A DNA stretch of 64,000 nucleotides from Pyronema omphalodes (taxonomy: Eukaryota > Ascomycota > Pezizomycetes > Pezizales > Pyronemataceae), in assembly GCA_024516155.1 (NCBI GenBank), contig JAJJXM010000052.1, positions 186,001-250,000 of the forward strand. Direction: 5' to 3'. Positions 1 to 10,442 of the stretch are shown in pieces; the stretch's first letter is position 1; each line of letters starts with the position of its first letter. Under the pieces are notes generated by a model. The model saw only the letters and a list, made by a program, of their open reading frames with translations, was not told the DNA's origin and ran no database searches. The translations under genes were made by a program, and so were the position numbers.

Positions 1-3000
1 ACTAGAAACGTAACCCAATTCTGTGGACCAGTCTCTCTATAAGTTGAAAAGTAATCGAGGCTGTTTACTCGAACTAACATAGTCTTGAAGTTTTCGATAA
101 TCTTGTCGAAACCGGGAATTTTGTTTTTTTGCGAGTCAGCCGGGATGACTATGTCACCTTCACTGCGAATTGTACCCTCCGTCAGGTTTGTAATCTCCAG
201 TTTCCTCTTCAGAAGTTTCGGCGAGTGATTACAGGTTATTATATTTCCAGTCACATGACGGGTGTCAGGCATAGTGGTTGATATGAGTGAATCGCGCTTG
301 GCAAGCTCAATTTGCAGCTTAGGGTTACCAGAAGGCCTGGTAAAAACCCGGGTTGGAAATATTGCTCCCACAGTGGTTGTGGGCAGACTATGGGTCGCTG
401 AGGCCGTTGGCGTTGATGCTGTCGTTACTACTGTAAAGCGAAAATTACCGGTAACACTTGTCGATATGGCGATTGCAGTAGTTCTTGGACCTTCGAAAGA
501 AGTGAAGCTACGGGTAACTGTTGGTAGCATTGGAGTTTTAGTGGGGTTATTTGTAACGACAGTTGGCGGTGGGACAAGCTTGGGAGTTTCAACATTAAAG
601 GAATGTATTTCAGATGCTATCGAAGGTATAATTGTTCTTGTCTGGACTTTCGACGGTGTTGTAGGATTTGTCGTATCAGGCAGAGGAGATGGCGGTAGGC
701 CCATGTATTGAACCCAGACTGCATAAAATGCCCAGGGATTAGTTGAATTGACATCGGCTCCAAGTCTTTGGTGATACCATGGTCCAGGATAGGATGAGTA
801 TATGAGGGAGTTGTTTATAGGCGCAGTAAGTACTTCTTGATACCATGTGTTATTGATATTTGTCTTCGACAGAGGTTGGCATGTGACGTCGACACCAAAT
901 CCCCAGGTTTCGGCTGTGTAGTTCGCTCGAGGGTCGCGGTCAGAAGTCTTGTCCACAAAACTAAGATAGTAAAATTCCTCGGTTGTCCATGGGCGCGGCT
1001 TAAATCCTAGGGCATCACCAGCAGATGCATATAGCATGTCGTACTCCCTATGCTGCACCCCTTGGTTCAATGTAGTCGTATTAAAGAGACTGATAGAATC
1101 TGGCGACCCCATTATATTGACTTTTCCGGTTTGATAAAACTCTTTGAAATCCTTTTGAAACAAAACTCCGAGAGCAACCGCTATTACATTTGCTATCAAT
1201 ACAGACATACTAAGAGTTGCCAAAAGATAATTCTCCGTCTTCAGTGCTCCATATAGCTGAAGATGGGGTGGGAGTTTGTCGTAGTTGATGGAAAGGGGGC
1301 CAGCGGAAGATGTTTTTTTCTCGTCCCTAAGTTGCGTGAAAGGATACAGTAGGGCTACATGACCTGCGAGAAGGACAAGAAAGGCTTCGAAAGCCATGGC
1401 AACAATTGTCGGTAAATATGAGGAGTAAAGGTTATACTGAAAATTATTTCCAGGAACTTGGAATCCACCATACTTTTCGTTTTGAACAAAAAGTACCACT
1501 AGTACAATCACAGTTGTAATGAGAAGTAAGACCGAAAATACCCCGACATATACAGTTAGACTCCAAGGTTTATGACATACGACCTTGTCTTGGTCCAGCA
1601 CTGCAGTGCTGCTGCTAACCGGATTAATTGGCCCCTGAATTATCATAATCCTATCCTCACATAGGCAGTACCGATAGTTCTTTTTTTTGAGGAAAGTTAG
1701 TAGTTCCTTCTCAGTCATGAATTCGGCGCCTTCGAACTCTCTTAATACCCCTTCATCAGCGCTAGCCATTGCCGATGCAAGTGTACCGGGGTCGCCAGAA
1801 AGATTACATTTTCGGTTCCACAGCAGAACCATCAAGACAAGGATGGCGGCTAAGATAAGTGAGAGCACCACTTGTAGACATCGCACCCATTGAACATCTG
1901 CGACATAGCCGATCTGGGTGTATTGTCGCTGTGCTTGTGAGGTTCCTCCTTTGGCCCGTCCCTTGAGGGTTTGATTGTTGTACTGAGAAAGACCAGCTCC
2001 AATAGCCACCGCAAACAAATATCTATAGGCAGTGGAAAACATGTTGGTCAGAGTGTTATGGTCAAACAACGCTTCCAAATCTTCTTGTAGTGAGAGACCG
2101 AATGGAGTCAATGAGTTAGGGTTAGGTATCCAGGTGTTTATAGGCCTGATGTAGCCACTCAAACCGTACCCCTGAGTCGGGTCATAAGGAAACATATCGC
2201 TTCGTCGTGCAACCGTCGGGGTCCAAATTTCCGCTTGATCCGGCATGGGACGGGCACCGAATTCGTCCATGAGTGTATGGAATTGAGGACGTCTGAGAAG
2301 CTGCGACGTATGGTCAGGTAATCCCTGAAATTTGCTTGTAATATCTTGGCTACTAGGGTCTCTGGTCCTGAAGTAGTCCCATGTAGTACGGCGATTTTTC
2401 GGAATTACCAATCCCGTAGACACATTGAAAAGCTCCGTAAAAGCAGCACTCTCCTGGCCAACCATGATATTGTTCCAATAGGTTATGTTGATCCCGCTGA
2501 AGTTTCTCGTTGTTGGTTCTCGCCTAGTAATATTCTGTATATCCATAAATTTTGGGTTTATAGTAACCTCCACATCTTGTGCTGTAGTTTTGGGGTAGCA
2601 GAAAACAACTGCCGTCCTATTAAATTCGTATTTCATGAATTTCGCTCCATTCTTCTTGACTACCAGCTGTGGGGTAATTGGACGGCCCCAAAATCCGATC
2701 ATAATGTTTTTCAGCTTTTCATCCGAGCATTGAACAAGCTGATCAGACTTTCCGTGATAGAGAAGCGATTGTCTATAACGAAGAAATCTCTCATTTATCA
2801 TCCAAGCCACGTAAGGGCTATACTTGTCGGCCCAATCTGCCTGTATCATTATTTTGCAAGATTTATCAGCGTTGGATACTTGTAGTTGTGGTCCCATCCA
2901 TTCTCCGTCCGGATCCAGTTCAGGAAGCGCGTCAACGGTACCCGGAGTGCATTGCAGGCTGGCTTCGTAAAGAGTTGTATTTGCAACCCACAGCTCCCCT

Positions 3001-3896
3001 GTGTTCGGCTGGATTGTGTCGGTGGGCTTAAATGGTAGAACTCCGTAGTCTGGAGTAGTAAATGGGGGCAATGTGCCATTCAAGTACTGCGCGCTGTAGG
3101 CTGCATAGGAGAATGCTGCTGAAAGGTTCCGATTTTGTTCATTCAAAGGCATAAGGTTTGCTCGTGTGATGGGAACCATCGAAGTACGATAAACGGTATC
3201 CTTGCTTACAAAGGCACTGGAAAGGGGCGTAACGCCTAAGTAACTATCAGCACATATTGGGATAGCTTTGAAAAGAAGATGAATTCTAAATACCAAACGT
3301 AATTAACAGAAGCGCAATCGAAGAGCACGCAACAACCCAATGTCTATTTTCTGTTAGAACTATCTCCTACCTGCATTACTTCAATTTTTACTCACTTCCT
3401 TTTCAACGCAGTGATAGGGGCGGAAAGGGCAAGCGTGTAAGGATAATCCAAGAATAAAGAGTGCTCCGCAGTCACTCCACCGGGCTTAGAAAGTTGAAAG
3501 TAAGGTTCCAGGCGCTAGAAAATCCAAAGTTAGATGGCCAAATATAAAGAAAAGAGAAATGGTTCTAACCTTAATATCGTGATCAACACTTGCGAAGGCC
3601 AGTCCATAGAACACACCGAGTATAAGTGGTATGTAGTTGACACAATAATCTTGGAATACAGTAGTTGGAAAAAAAGCTGCACCATTCTTCTGCGATCTTT
3701 CAAGGATGAACTCCAGAACACCGATGAAAGCCGCAGTTACTAAAGCGAAGACGAAAAGAAAGCCGCTACGGAGCGGGAGTGGGCGCCATGCAACATTACC
3801 AAAGATCCAGGACGATTTCCTCGGTGGTGAATGCGGAAGAGGCTTCGATAGTGAGTGAAAGGAAGTCGAGGCTCGCACAGCGAGTGTAGGCGTCAT
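1..3896 (-). CDS. DUF3433-type multi-pass membrane protein, 3' end outside window
   Basis: The product is a large fungal integral membrane protein of unknown function (DUF3433 family). I read four exons: 3896-3570, 3514-3396, 3343-3294, and 3235 to beyond base 1, with introns of 55, 52 and 58 bases. Joining them restores the family core DHDIK/RLEPYFQLSKPGG, then AEHSLFLDYPY, ALKRKHWVVACSSIALLLITFG and TPLSSAF; none of this is continuous in a single frame. The last exon stays open for over 3.2 kb and encodes a long, N-glycosylation-rich, probably extracellular region, hydrophobic segments (for example VVLSLILAAILVLMVLLW) and a second DUF3433-like block near YLPTIVAMAFEAFLVLLAGH. A Ser/Thr/Pro-rich stretch precedes the cut-off end. 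About 1,240 residues are visible, already close to full family length. The first intron donor (GTTAGA) is weak but needed for the frame. Family confidence is high; function is unknown. Confidence 0.85.
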
Positions 3897-4381
3897 CTTA
3901 CCGCGAAGAGAGCCTTTGATTTGTTCATCAGATGGGCAGCGGAATACGGCCTTATGAATCGTGCGGATACAGCGTTATTTTAATCCACATCAGTCTAGGA
4001 TAGAAGTATCATGAGCGCTTGAGATGCGCAGGCTTGATCCGTCGATTCTGCAAGTTGAGTTTATGCTCTGTTTATATCGACCTTGTAGCCGACTGCAGTT
4101 TAGCACTGGAGATCCTATAGGATTGAAGCAAAAAAAAATCTAGGCTCCGGCTTATGCTAGTCTGTTTAAAGTTAGAATATCTGCAATATTTTGATCCATC
4201 TCTAGTTTTCGACCAATAGGCGTCTTGTTGTATTTGCGGATGGGCTTCGTTTAAGCGCCCTGCCTGTTTAGCGGGCTTCCGGTGAAAGTCCGACTCGCAT
4301 GGTTATGGTGTACCTTACGCACCCTGCACCTAATTATAGCGCCTCAATCGACTTCCCCACGTGGGCTGTAATTGCAACTAC
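3897..4381. other. intergenic, upstream of the DUF3433 gene
   Basis: No convincing coding frame is present. This is the presumptive promoter side of the minus-strand DUF3433 gene. It ends where sequence shared with the second repeat copy begins. Confidence 0.5.
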
Positions 4382-5067
4382 ATCTAAATAATTATAATCT
4401 CCAGTTCTGTGTAACAACCTGTAATGGAAAAGATCTGCGAACCAGGATGTGATGGCCAATGGTGGTTTTGTACCGCGAACGAAAACCTGGCACTAGAAGC
4501 ACCTCTGATGCATCTCTGATGCATCTCGGCAACCTTCGCAATCACACCAGGTTACCCGGATCGCGCAGTAACCAATAGGGATTGCAACGAAGCGAGGTGG
4601 GAACTGAGCAGTGGCCGAAAACCGGTTTTTGAGGTCGATGGCATTCCAAATGTTTCTTGCACTTACAGACGTCGCAATTCTGCTAGGGAAAGTAGCAGGG
4701 CGCTCGCATTGCAGTTGGCATCTATAAAATAAGACGATTCCACCGTCCATTTTGAATCCTGTAGCCACTGCTTGATGCGACTGCCGTATTAAAAAAAAAG
4801 GTGAGTTTTTACCTATGGTAACATGCTTTCCCCAATGCTTCTTCTTGAAAACAATGAACTGACGAGCAGTAGCATGTGAAACAGAACAGTAACAGGTAAA
4901 AAGGTGAGTTCCACCCTTATTAACATACTTTTCCCGCTGCTTTTTCTGAACTACAATGAAACTTATCTAACATTTCAGGCCAGAAACATTGCCGATGGGG
5001 GCTGGAGGGAAGCTCTTGGAGGAAACATTCTCAGTGGGTTTGTATATTTTATTTTCTTAGTCTTGCG

Positions 5068-5346
5068 CTCTTTTCTTTCTCTTTTTTCTTTCTCTTTTTT
5101 CTTTCTCTTTTTTCTTTCTCTTTTTTCTTTCTCTTTTTTCTTTCTCTTTTTTCTTTCTCTTTTTTCTGTCTCTTTTTTCTGTCTCTTTTTTCTTTTGCTT
5201 TTTTTTTTCTCTTTTTTCTTTCGCTTTTTTCTTTCGCTTTTTTCTTTCGCTTTTTTCTTTCGCTTTTTTCTTTCGCTTTTTTCTTTCGCTTTTCTCTTTC
5301 ACTTTTTTCTTTCGCTTTTTGCTTTCTCTTTTTCTTTCTCTTTTTT
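5068..5346 (+). repeat. pyrimidine-rich (TTTTTTCTTTCTC)-type tract
   Basis: About 280 bases of almost pure T and C on the plus strand, built from a T5-6 C T3 C T/G C unit with occasional G. It creates spurious Phe/Ser/Leu frames on plus and Lys/Arg/Glu-rich frames on minus. Polypurine-polypyrimidine DNA of this kind can form triplexes; whether it does here is unknown. Confidence 0.9.
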
Positions 5347-5586
5347 GTCATACCGCAAATGTACATATATCGAAATAAATCAATTTTTGAAATCATATAA
5401 AAAATATCGGGCACATGTTTTCAGATATATCTTGAGGAAATGTCACCTTGAACGTGTATCGAACGTTCTTTTGATATGATCCAGTAAACATTGAAAACAA
5501 CTGCAGTGACTCAGTTAGAGATATGGAGTTTTAGATTCTTTATGTTTGTTGTACTTATACTTATGGAGAACTTACAAGCGGAACAT

Positions 5587-6213
5587 TCTTTCTTTTTTAT
5601 TTTCATTCTTATTTTCATTGTCATTGTCATTGTCATTCCTTTTTTATTCTTATTCTTATTTCTTATTCTTATTTCTTATTCTTATTTCTTATTCTTATTT
5701 GTTATTCTTATTTCTTATTCTTATTTTTTATTCTTATTTCTTATTCTTACTTCTTATTCTTATTTCTTATTCTTACTTCTTATTCTTACTTCTTATTCTT
5801 ATTTCTTATTCTTATTTCTTATTCTTATTTCTTATTCTTATTTTTTATTCTTATTTTTTATTCTTATTTTTTATTCTTATTTTTTATTCTTATTTTTTAT
5901 TCTTATTTTTTATTCTTATTTTTTATTCTTATTTTTTATTCTTATTTTTTATTCTTATTTTTTATTTCTTTTTTATTCTTATTTTTTATTCTTATTTTTC
6001 ATTCTTATTTTGTATTTTCATTCTTATTTTCATTCTTATTTTCATTCTTATTTTCATTCTTATTTTCATTCTTATTTTCATTCTTATTTTCATTCTTATT
6101 TTCATTCTTATTTTCATTCTTATTTTCATTCTTATTTTCATTCTTATTTTCATTCTTATTTTCATTCTTATTTTCATTCTTATTTTCATTCTTATTTTCA
6201 TTCTTATTTTCAT
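5587..6213 (+). repeat. ATTCTTATTT minisatellite, long allele
   Basis: About 630 bases of tandem T-rich units. The left part is based on TTATTCTTATTTC/T (11-13 bases). The right part (about 6005-6213) is a very regular 12-base unit, TTTCATTCTTAT, repeated about 17 times. Because 12 is divisible by three, all three plus frames stay open, which produces artificial repeat proteins (Phe-His-Ser-Tyr and others). It should not be annotated as coding. Confidence 0.92.
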
Positions 6214-6976
6214 CTGGCCACGACCACGAAGAGCTCTTTTGCTTCAGGAAGCCAAGCTTATTGCTTGGGAACAATTCCCTGTGGCTGATTAATCTGCGAT
6301 TCAATGTTTAGATCAATTGCTACAAGTGTTAATGGTGAAGGCGACCGATTTTGATGGGGGCATTCTCAACACTCGGGGATTTCACCAGGTAACTCCCATG
6401 CTTGAAGGGTCAGTCTCTGGGTGAAGTTCTACATTTTGAATGCTACGGTCGTTAGCCCCAGTTCAGGCTGCCGCTAATCCTGTATACTCAGGTCACATTG
6501 ATTGCATCGGAGACGGCTGCGAACACAAGGTTTCACTCTAAATTCTACAGCATTAAGTCGAATCTTTGGAAAATATCTCTTCCTGTCGGACGTATTGTCA
6601 AGTTTAAATTTGCCTGCTTAATGATCGTTTTTGAGCACACTCGAGAGATTCTTAGATAAATTCAAGGATACTTCCGTACAAGCATTCTGGAGGCAAGGGT
6701 TTGTTTTGAAAGACCACAGAAAAATCAAAATGAGAAAAAATTGCTCAAGTTGGCTAGAAATATACATTTTTTTATGAATGCATCAATGAAGACAAACATA
6801 ATACGTAGCACCGTGATCCGATGCCCTCATGGAGAACTGAAGTCCTCTATGAGAACCCTGCATACTAGATAATATTTTTCGCCTCAACGTCGGAACTACC
6901 TGTAGCCTCTATCGGAGTCCTTCTCCGTTAAGAAGACACCGTTCGACATGTGAACTCATGAACTGACCTACACACC

Positions 6977-7022
6977 CGTGCCTAAGGATGGCGGCGCGTC
7001 AGCGCCGCCATCCTTAGGCACG
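6977..7022. repeat. perfect 21-base-arm hairpin inside repeat copy 1
   Basis: Arms of 21 bases (6977-6997 and 7002-7022) are perfectly complementary around the loop GTCA; the inner stem reads GGATGGCGGCGC. The region is GC-rich within AT-rich surroundings. In copy 2 the arms are 24 bases because of a base difference on the left side. Confidence 0.9.
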
Positions 7023-7608
7023 AGTAAGAGACTATTCCTGATCATGGATGAAATAGAAATTTCAAAAAGCGATTCATTACGAGCAGAAACATTATTTAGC
7101 CCACCCAGAATAAATTTTGCCTTTCAACCACCGTTCGCTCTATAAATTGTCGATTCAATTTCGATTCCCATTCACACGGCCAATTTCACAACTTTTAACA
7201 GCCGTGAAGAACTGACGTTGGATTGCATCACCATTCATCATCTCAAAATTACACAAGTATTTCTCGTGTCTGACGGATGCAACATGCACGGTTGGTAGTT
7301 TTAGAGGATAATGCTGATTTTACCACTGGAAATATTGGTTATTAAAGACCGCTTCTGCTTAGCGAATGAATTTTTATTCTATAGATTATGTATCTAAATC
7401 CCAGGTTACTTCTAGCTGCTATAACTTCCCTCTGCAGCGCCATACTTTGTCATTTTTTTTTTTTCATTTCACTAGGAACATTTGACAGGCTCTTCTGTGC
7501 ATGCAATGCGCCTGCATTATAAAGGTTGTGACAGAAACGGGTTCGGTACTAATCAGCACTTTACACCTAGTCCAAGCGACAACAATGGCGACAGATTGTA
7601 ACTGTGAA

Positions 7609-7627
7609 GGCCGGCCGAAGGCCGGCC
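7609..7627. repeat. GGCCGGCC-gaa-GGCCGGCC subterminal hairpin
   Basis: Two octamers that are themselves palindromic are separated by GAA, so the segment is both a direct and an inverted repeat. It lies exactly 20 bases before the proposed CTTG end of the element, and the spacing is the same in copy 2 (17125-17143). Such a 3' subterminal hairpin is a known Helitron feature. Confidence 0.8.
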
Positions 7628-7649
7628 ACAAAGCACACAATCTCTTGTA

Positions 7650-8164
7650 ATATATAAACCCATCAAATATCAATTACTATGTTTAAGAATAATAAAAAGA
7701 CGAAATTCGTGTTCGACAAAACCAACATGTGGAACTTTCCCAATGAAGTGCTTCAGCTGAAAGAAATCGACTTCTCCTCTCGATGGTAATTCAATTTAAC
7801 CAAATGGAAAATTTTTCCAACATGTGTATGCGAGTGGCGTTTAAAGGGGGCTCTTGTGACGAGATGAGTATCATGATTAGTAGTTCGGGGATTATTGATA
7901 AAAAGCACATGGATATAACTGCAGTGACTGTACACTGCCGATCGAAGAATACTCAACTTTGCACGTAGGCACCCGGAAGTGAAGAGGCAGTTTGGTCAGA
8001 CGACTCTGGCTTCACACAGTCGCTGCGCTAAAGACCGGCGACTCCACCATAGGAATCGTGAATACTTGAGCCCACATCCACGGCGGCTCGCTTCACCGAA
8101 CATGAATCAGTGGCTTTTGCAAAAGTGATTATATGCTTTTAAAGTTGACTCGGTAGCTAACAGT
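7650..8164. other. intergenic between repeat copy 1 and tRNA-Ala
   Basis: I see no supported gene here. Short frames on both strands lack codon structure or recognisable motifs. Confidence 0.5.
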
Positions 8165-8258
8165 GGGGATCTGGTTTAGGGGTATAACGTTTCATTCGCA
8201 TTCCATAGCGGAACATTGTGACTTGAAAAGGTCTTGGGTTCGATTCCCAAGTTCTCCA
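8165..8258 (+). tRNA. tRNA-Ala (anticodon CGC) with 22-base intron
   Basis: The acceptor strands are GGGGATC and GTTCTCC, plus discriminator A. They include the G3-U70 pair that is the classical alanine identity element, and a U6-U67 mismatch. The D stem is GTT/AAC with GG in the loop. The anticodon stem TTTCA/TGAAA closes only if bases 8201-8222 are removed as an intron after position 37; the intron contains TAGCGGAA, able to pair with the anticodon region. The anticodon is CGC (8197-8199). The T arm is TTGGG-TTCGATT-CCCAA, giving a textbook B box GGTTCGATTCC, and a T5 terminator follows at 8261. Mature length is 72 bases. Confidence 0.85.
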
Positions 8259-8793
8259 CTATTTTTGCTGTTTTCCTTCACTACCACAAGAGTGACTTAC
8301 AGTCTTCCCGAAGATCTTCACAGAATGGACTACAACCACTTTACATGATGGAACTTATTGTTCTTTTCTCATGATGGGCTTCATGTGTCTTCTCGGCATA
8401 GATATAATGGCCTCCGATGTCTTGCCCCATCCATTCTGCAATTGATGTTTGATTGAATTCCAAATTGGTCGCCGGGATAATGACGCCGCTCTCCGTCGAA
8501 GATCTTCCGCAAGGTTCACTAGCCGAAATGCCCTTGCAGGCTACCCCGCAATCTCCATCAAAGCTCGCGATAATCTATGCACTTTCGCGAGGTGGCATTG
8601 TATATGCCTGGATTAAGTGCATTGTGGTGAGAAATTGGATGATTGCTTCGTACTGTGCTGGATTATTCCAGAGCTCATTGAGCCTATTTGATTAACGGCG
8701 TAGGGTTGGACGGACAGAAATACAGCGATGCGAATATAAACAATTGGATATTCTTCTAAAGTTCTGTAAGGTTATTGATTTCAAACTCGGCTC
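8259..8793. other. intergenic, promoter side of the GH43 gene
   Basis: No gene is supported. The segment holds the Pol III terminator of tRNA-Ala and the upstream region of the GH43 gene. Confidence 0.5.
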
Positions 8794-10442
8794 ATGATGA
8801 ATCTTCAACTTCTGTCACTCACCCTCGTGGCTTCTCTGACTTCACTCGCTAATGCGAGCCTTCAAATCGTCCGCCGCCCCATGCTGTACTTGGTAATCCA
8901 CTCGCTAATCCCCGTAGGTTAGCGGCGGCAGTTGGACAGCCTCCGACGGTACTCATATGCAAGCCCACGGCCCCGGTGTCACCAAAGTCGGCAACACATA
9001 CTACATCATCGGTGAAAACAAGATCAACGGCTCCTCTTTTCAAAGCATCAACTGTTACTCTTCTACTAACTTAGTGGAATGGGCCTACGTTGGCGAACTC
9101 CTTACACTACAAAGCAGCGGAGACTTGGGCCCGAACCGAGTGGTAGAACGGCCTAAGGTTATTTACAATGATGCGATGGAGCAATATGTTATGTATATGC
9201 ATATCGATAATCCCAACTACGGCGAGGCAAGGGTCGGTGTGGCGACAGGGTCGAGTGTTTGCGGAAAGTTCACCTATAGAGGGAGCTGGAGACCACTTGG
9301 ATTTGAGAGCAGAGATATGGGGTTGTTTAAAGGTTTGGTTCATTATTGCGTTGAGTGAAACGAATGCTAACGGGTGAAGATGACGATGGAACGGCATATC
9401 TGATGACCGAAGACGTAAGCAAGCCGAGTGCTGATATGTGATTTGGTATTTTAACAAAGCGTAGCGCTCCAATGGCCTTCGAATTGACCGCCTTTCGAGT
9501 GATTACCTGAATGTCACATCTAATGTACACACCTGGAGCGAGAAATATGAATCGCCTGCCATTCTGAAGCGAAACGGCGTCTACTTCATGTTCGGGAGTC
9601 ATCTTACAAGCTGGAGTAAGCCATCCTTTCTCCCACTGTAATTATAGATGTAAATTTTACGAATGACTACTTATGGACTATCTAGACACAAACGACAACA
9701 TCTACTCTACCGCAACTAGTCTTTCTGGTCCCTGGTCGGCCTGGAAAAACTTTGCTCCAGTCGGCAGCAACACCTTCAACTCCCAAACTTCGTTTATCCT
9801 CCCCGTCTCTCACTCTTTTGCCATGTTTATGGGCGACCGATGGACCCCTTCCAACCTAATGGCTTCTACGTACATCTGGCTCCCACTCAAAATCTCCGGC
9901 ACCACCGCTTCATTGACTTGGTACGACAACTGGATTCCCAGTGTAGATAAAGGTACTTGGTTTAAGGCGCCTTCCGATACCACTTACGAAGCCGAAGCTG
10001 GAACCCTTTCAGGCGGTGCACAGAAGCTATCTTGTAGCGGTTGCTCTGGCGGAACATCGGTTGGATACCTTGGTGGACCCACCGGTGGAGCACTAGTTAT
10101 CAATAACATTGTATCCGATATTACTGGACTGACAACAGTGAGGATTCGTTACGCCAATGGAGATAGCACCCAGAGGTTTGCAGATGTGACTGTTAATCGT
10201 GTGAAACATCGGGTAGCGTTCGTACCAAGCGGAGGAGGTCAGACCGTATTTACGGCAAGCTTCACTGCGACCTTGATGAAGGGTAATATGAATACCATGA
10301 AAATTGAAGGAGTGAATGGTGGATGGGGTGAGTGATCCTGACCACAACTTTGAAATTCGAGTGATGATATGTGAGAAGAATTAAGATGGCTGACAGAGAT
10401 GAAGCGCCGGATGTGGATGTCGTTATGGTTCCGAGATCATAA
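8794..10442 (+). CDS. secreted GH43 exo-beta-1,3-galactanase-like enzyme with CBM35
   Basis: It probably releases galactose from beta-1,3-galactan backbones of plant arabinogalactan proteins (GH43 subfamily 24). Six exons: 8794-8868, 8918-9332, 9380-9414, 9465-9615, 9686-10327, 10399-10442, giving 453 residues. A signal peptide (LLSLTLVASLTSLANA) is followed by SLQIV/SGGSW, GTHMQAHGPGVTKVGNTYY, VERPKVIYN, KDDDGTAYLMTED, YESPAILKRNGVYFMFGSHL, NSQTSFILP and FMGDRW. The C-terminal CBM35-like module runs from TYEAEAG to the short last exon APDVDVV. Glu in VERPK, Glu in YESPA and Gln in NSQTS fit the family, in which Gln is reported to replace the usual catalytic base Asp. The first intron has a weak GTCCGC donor; an alternative GTACTT-to-TTAG intron of 37 bases is also in frame. 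No other carbohydrate gene is adjacent. Confidence 0.88.

Larger units (their letters stand above)
4382..7649 (+). mobile_element. dispersed ~3.3 kb non-coding element, copy 1 (Helitron-like?)
   Basis: This segment is nearly identical, in the same orientation, to 14059-17165. Identity starts abruptly at ATCTAAATAATTATAATCTCC and ends at CACAATCTCTTGTA; flanks differ completely. There are no terminal inverted repeats and no clear target duplication. It contains no plausible transposase: the long frames are translations of two simple-sequence tracts. Both copies are preceded by A, start TCTAAATA, carry a GC-rich inverted repeat (7609-7627) 20 bases before CTTG, and are followed by T. That layout is known for Helitrons (insertion between A and T, 5' TC, subterminal 3' hairpin), but the canonical 3' end is CTRR, not CTTG. 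It is certainly a repeat; the Helitron assignment is inference, and a simple segmental duplication is possible. Confidence 0.75.

Noticed and set aside
262..711. Plus-strand 149-codon frame rich in Val and Gly
   Set aside because: Shadow of the Ser/Thr/Pro-rich part of the minus-strand DUF3433 exon, which is continuous there.
4904..6304. Long open frames on both strands encoding Phe/Ser/Leu-, Lys/Arg/Glu- or His-Ser-Tyr-Phe-rich repeat proteins
   Set aside because: They are translations of simple-sequence tracts whose 12-base unit keeps every frame open; the flanks show no coding signal.
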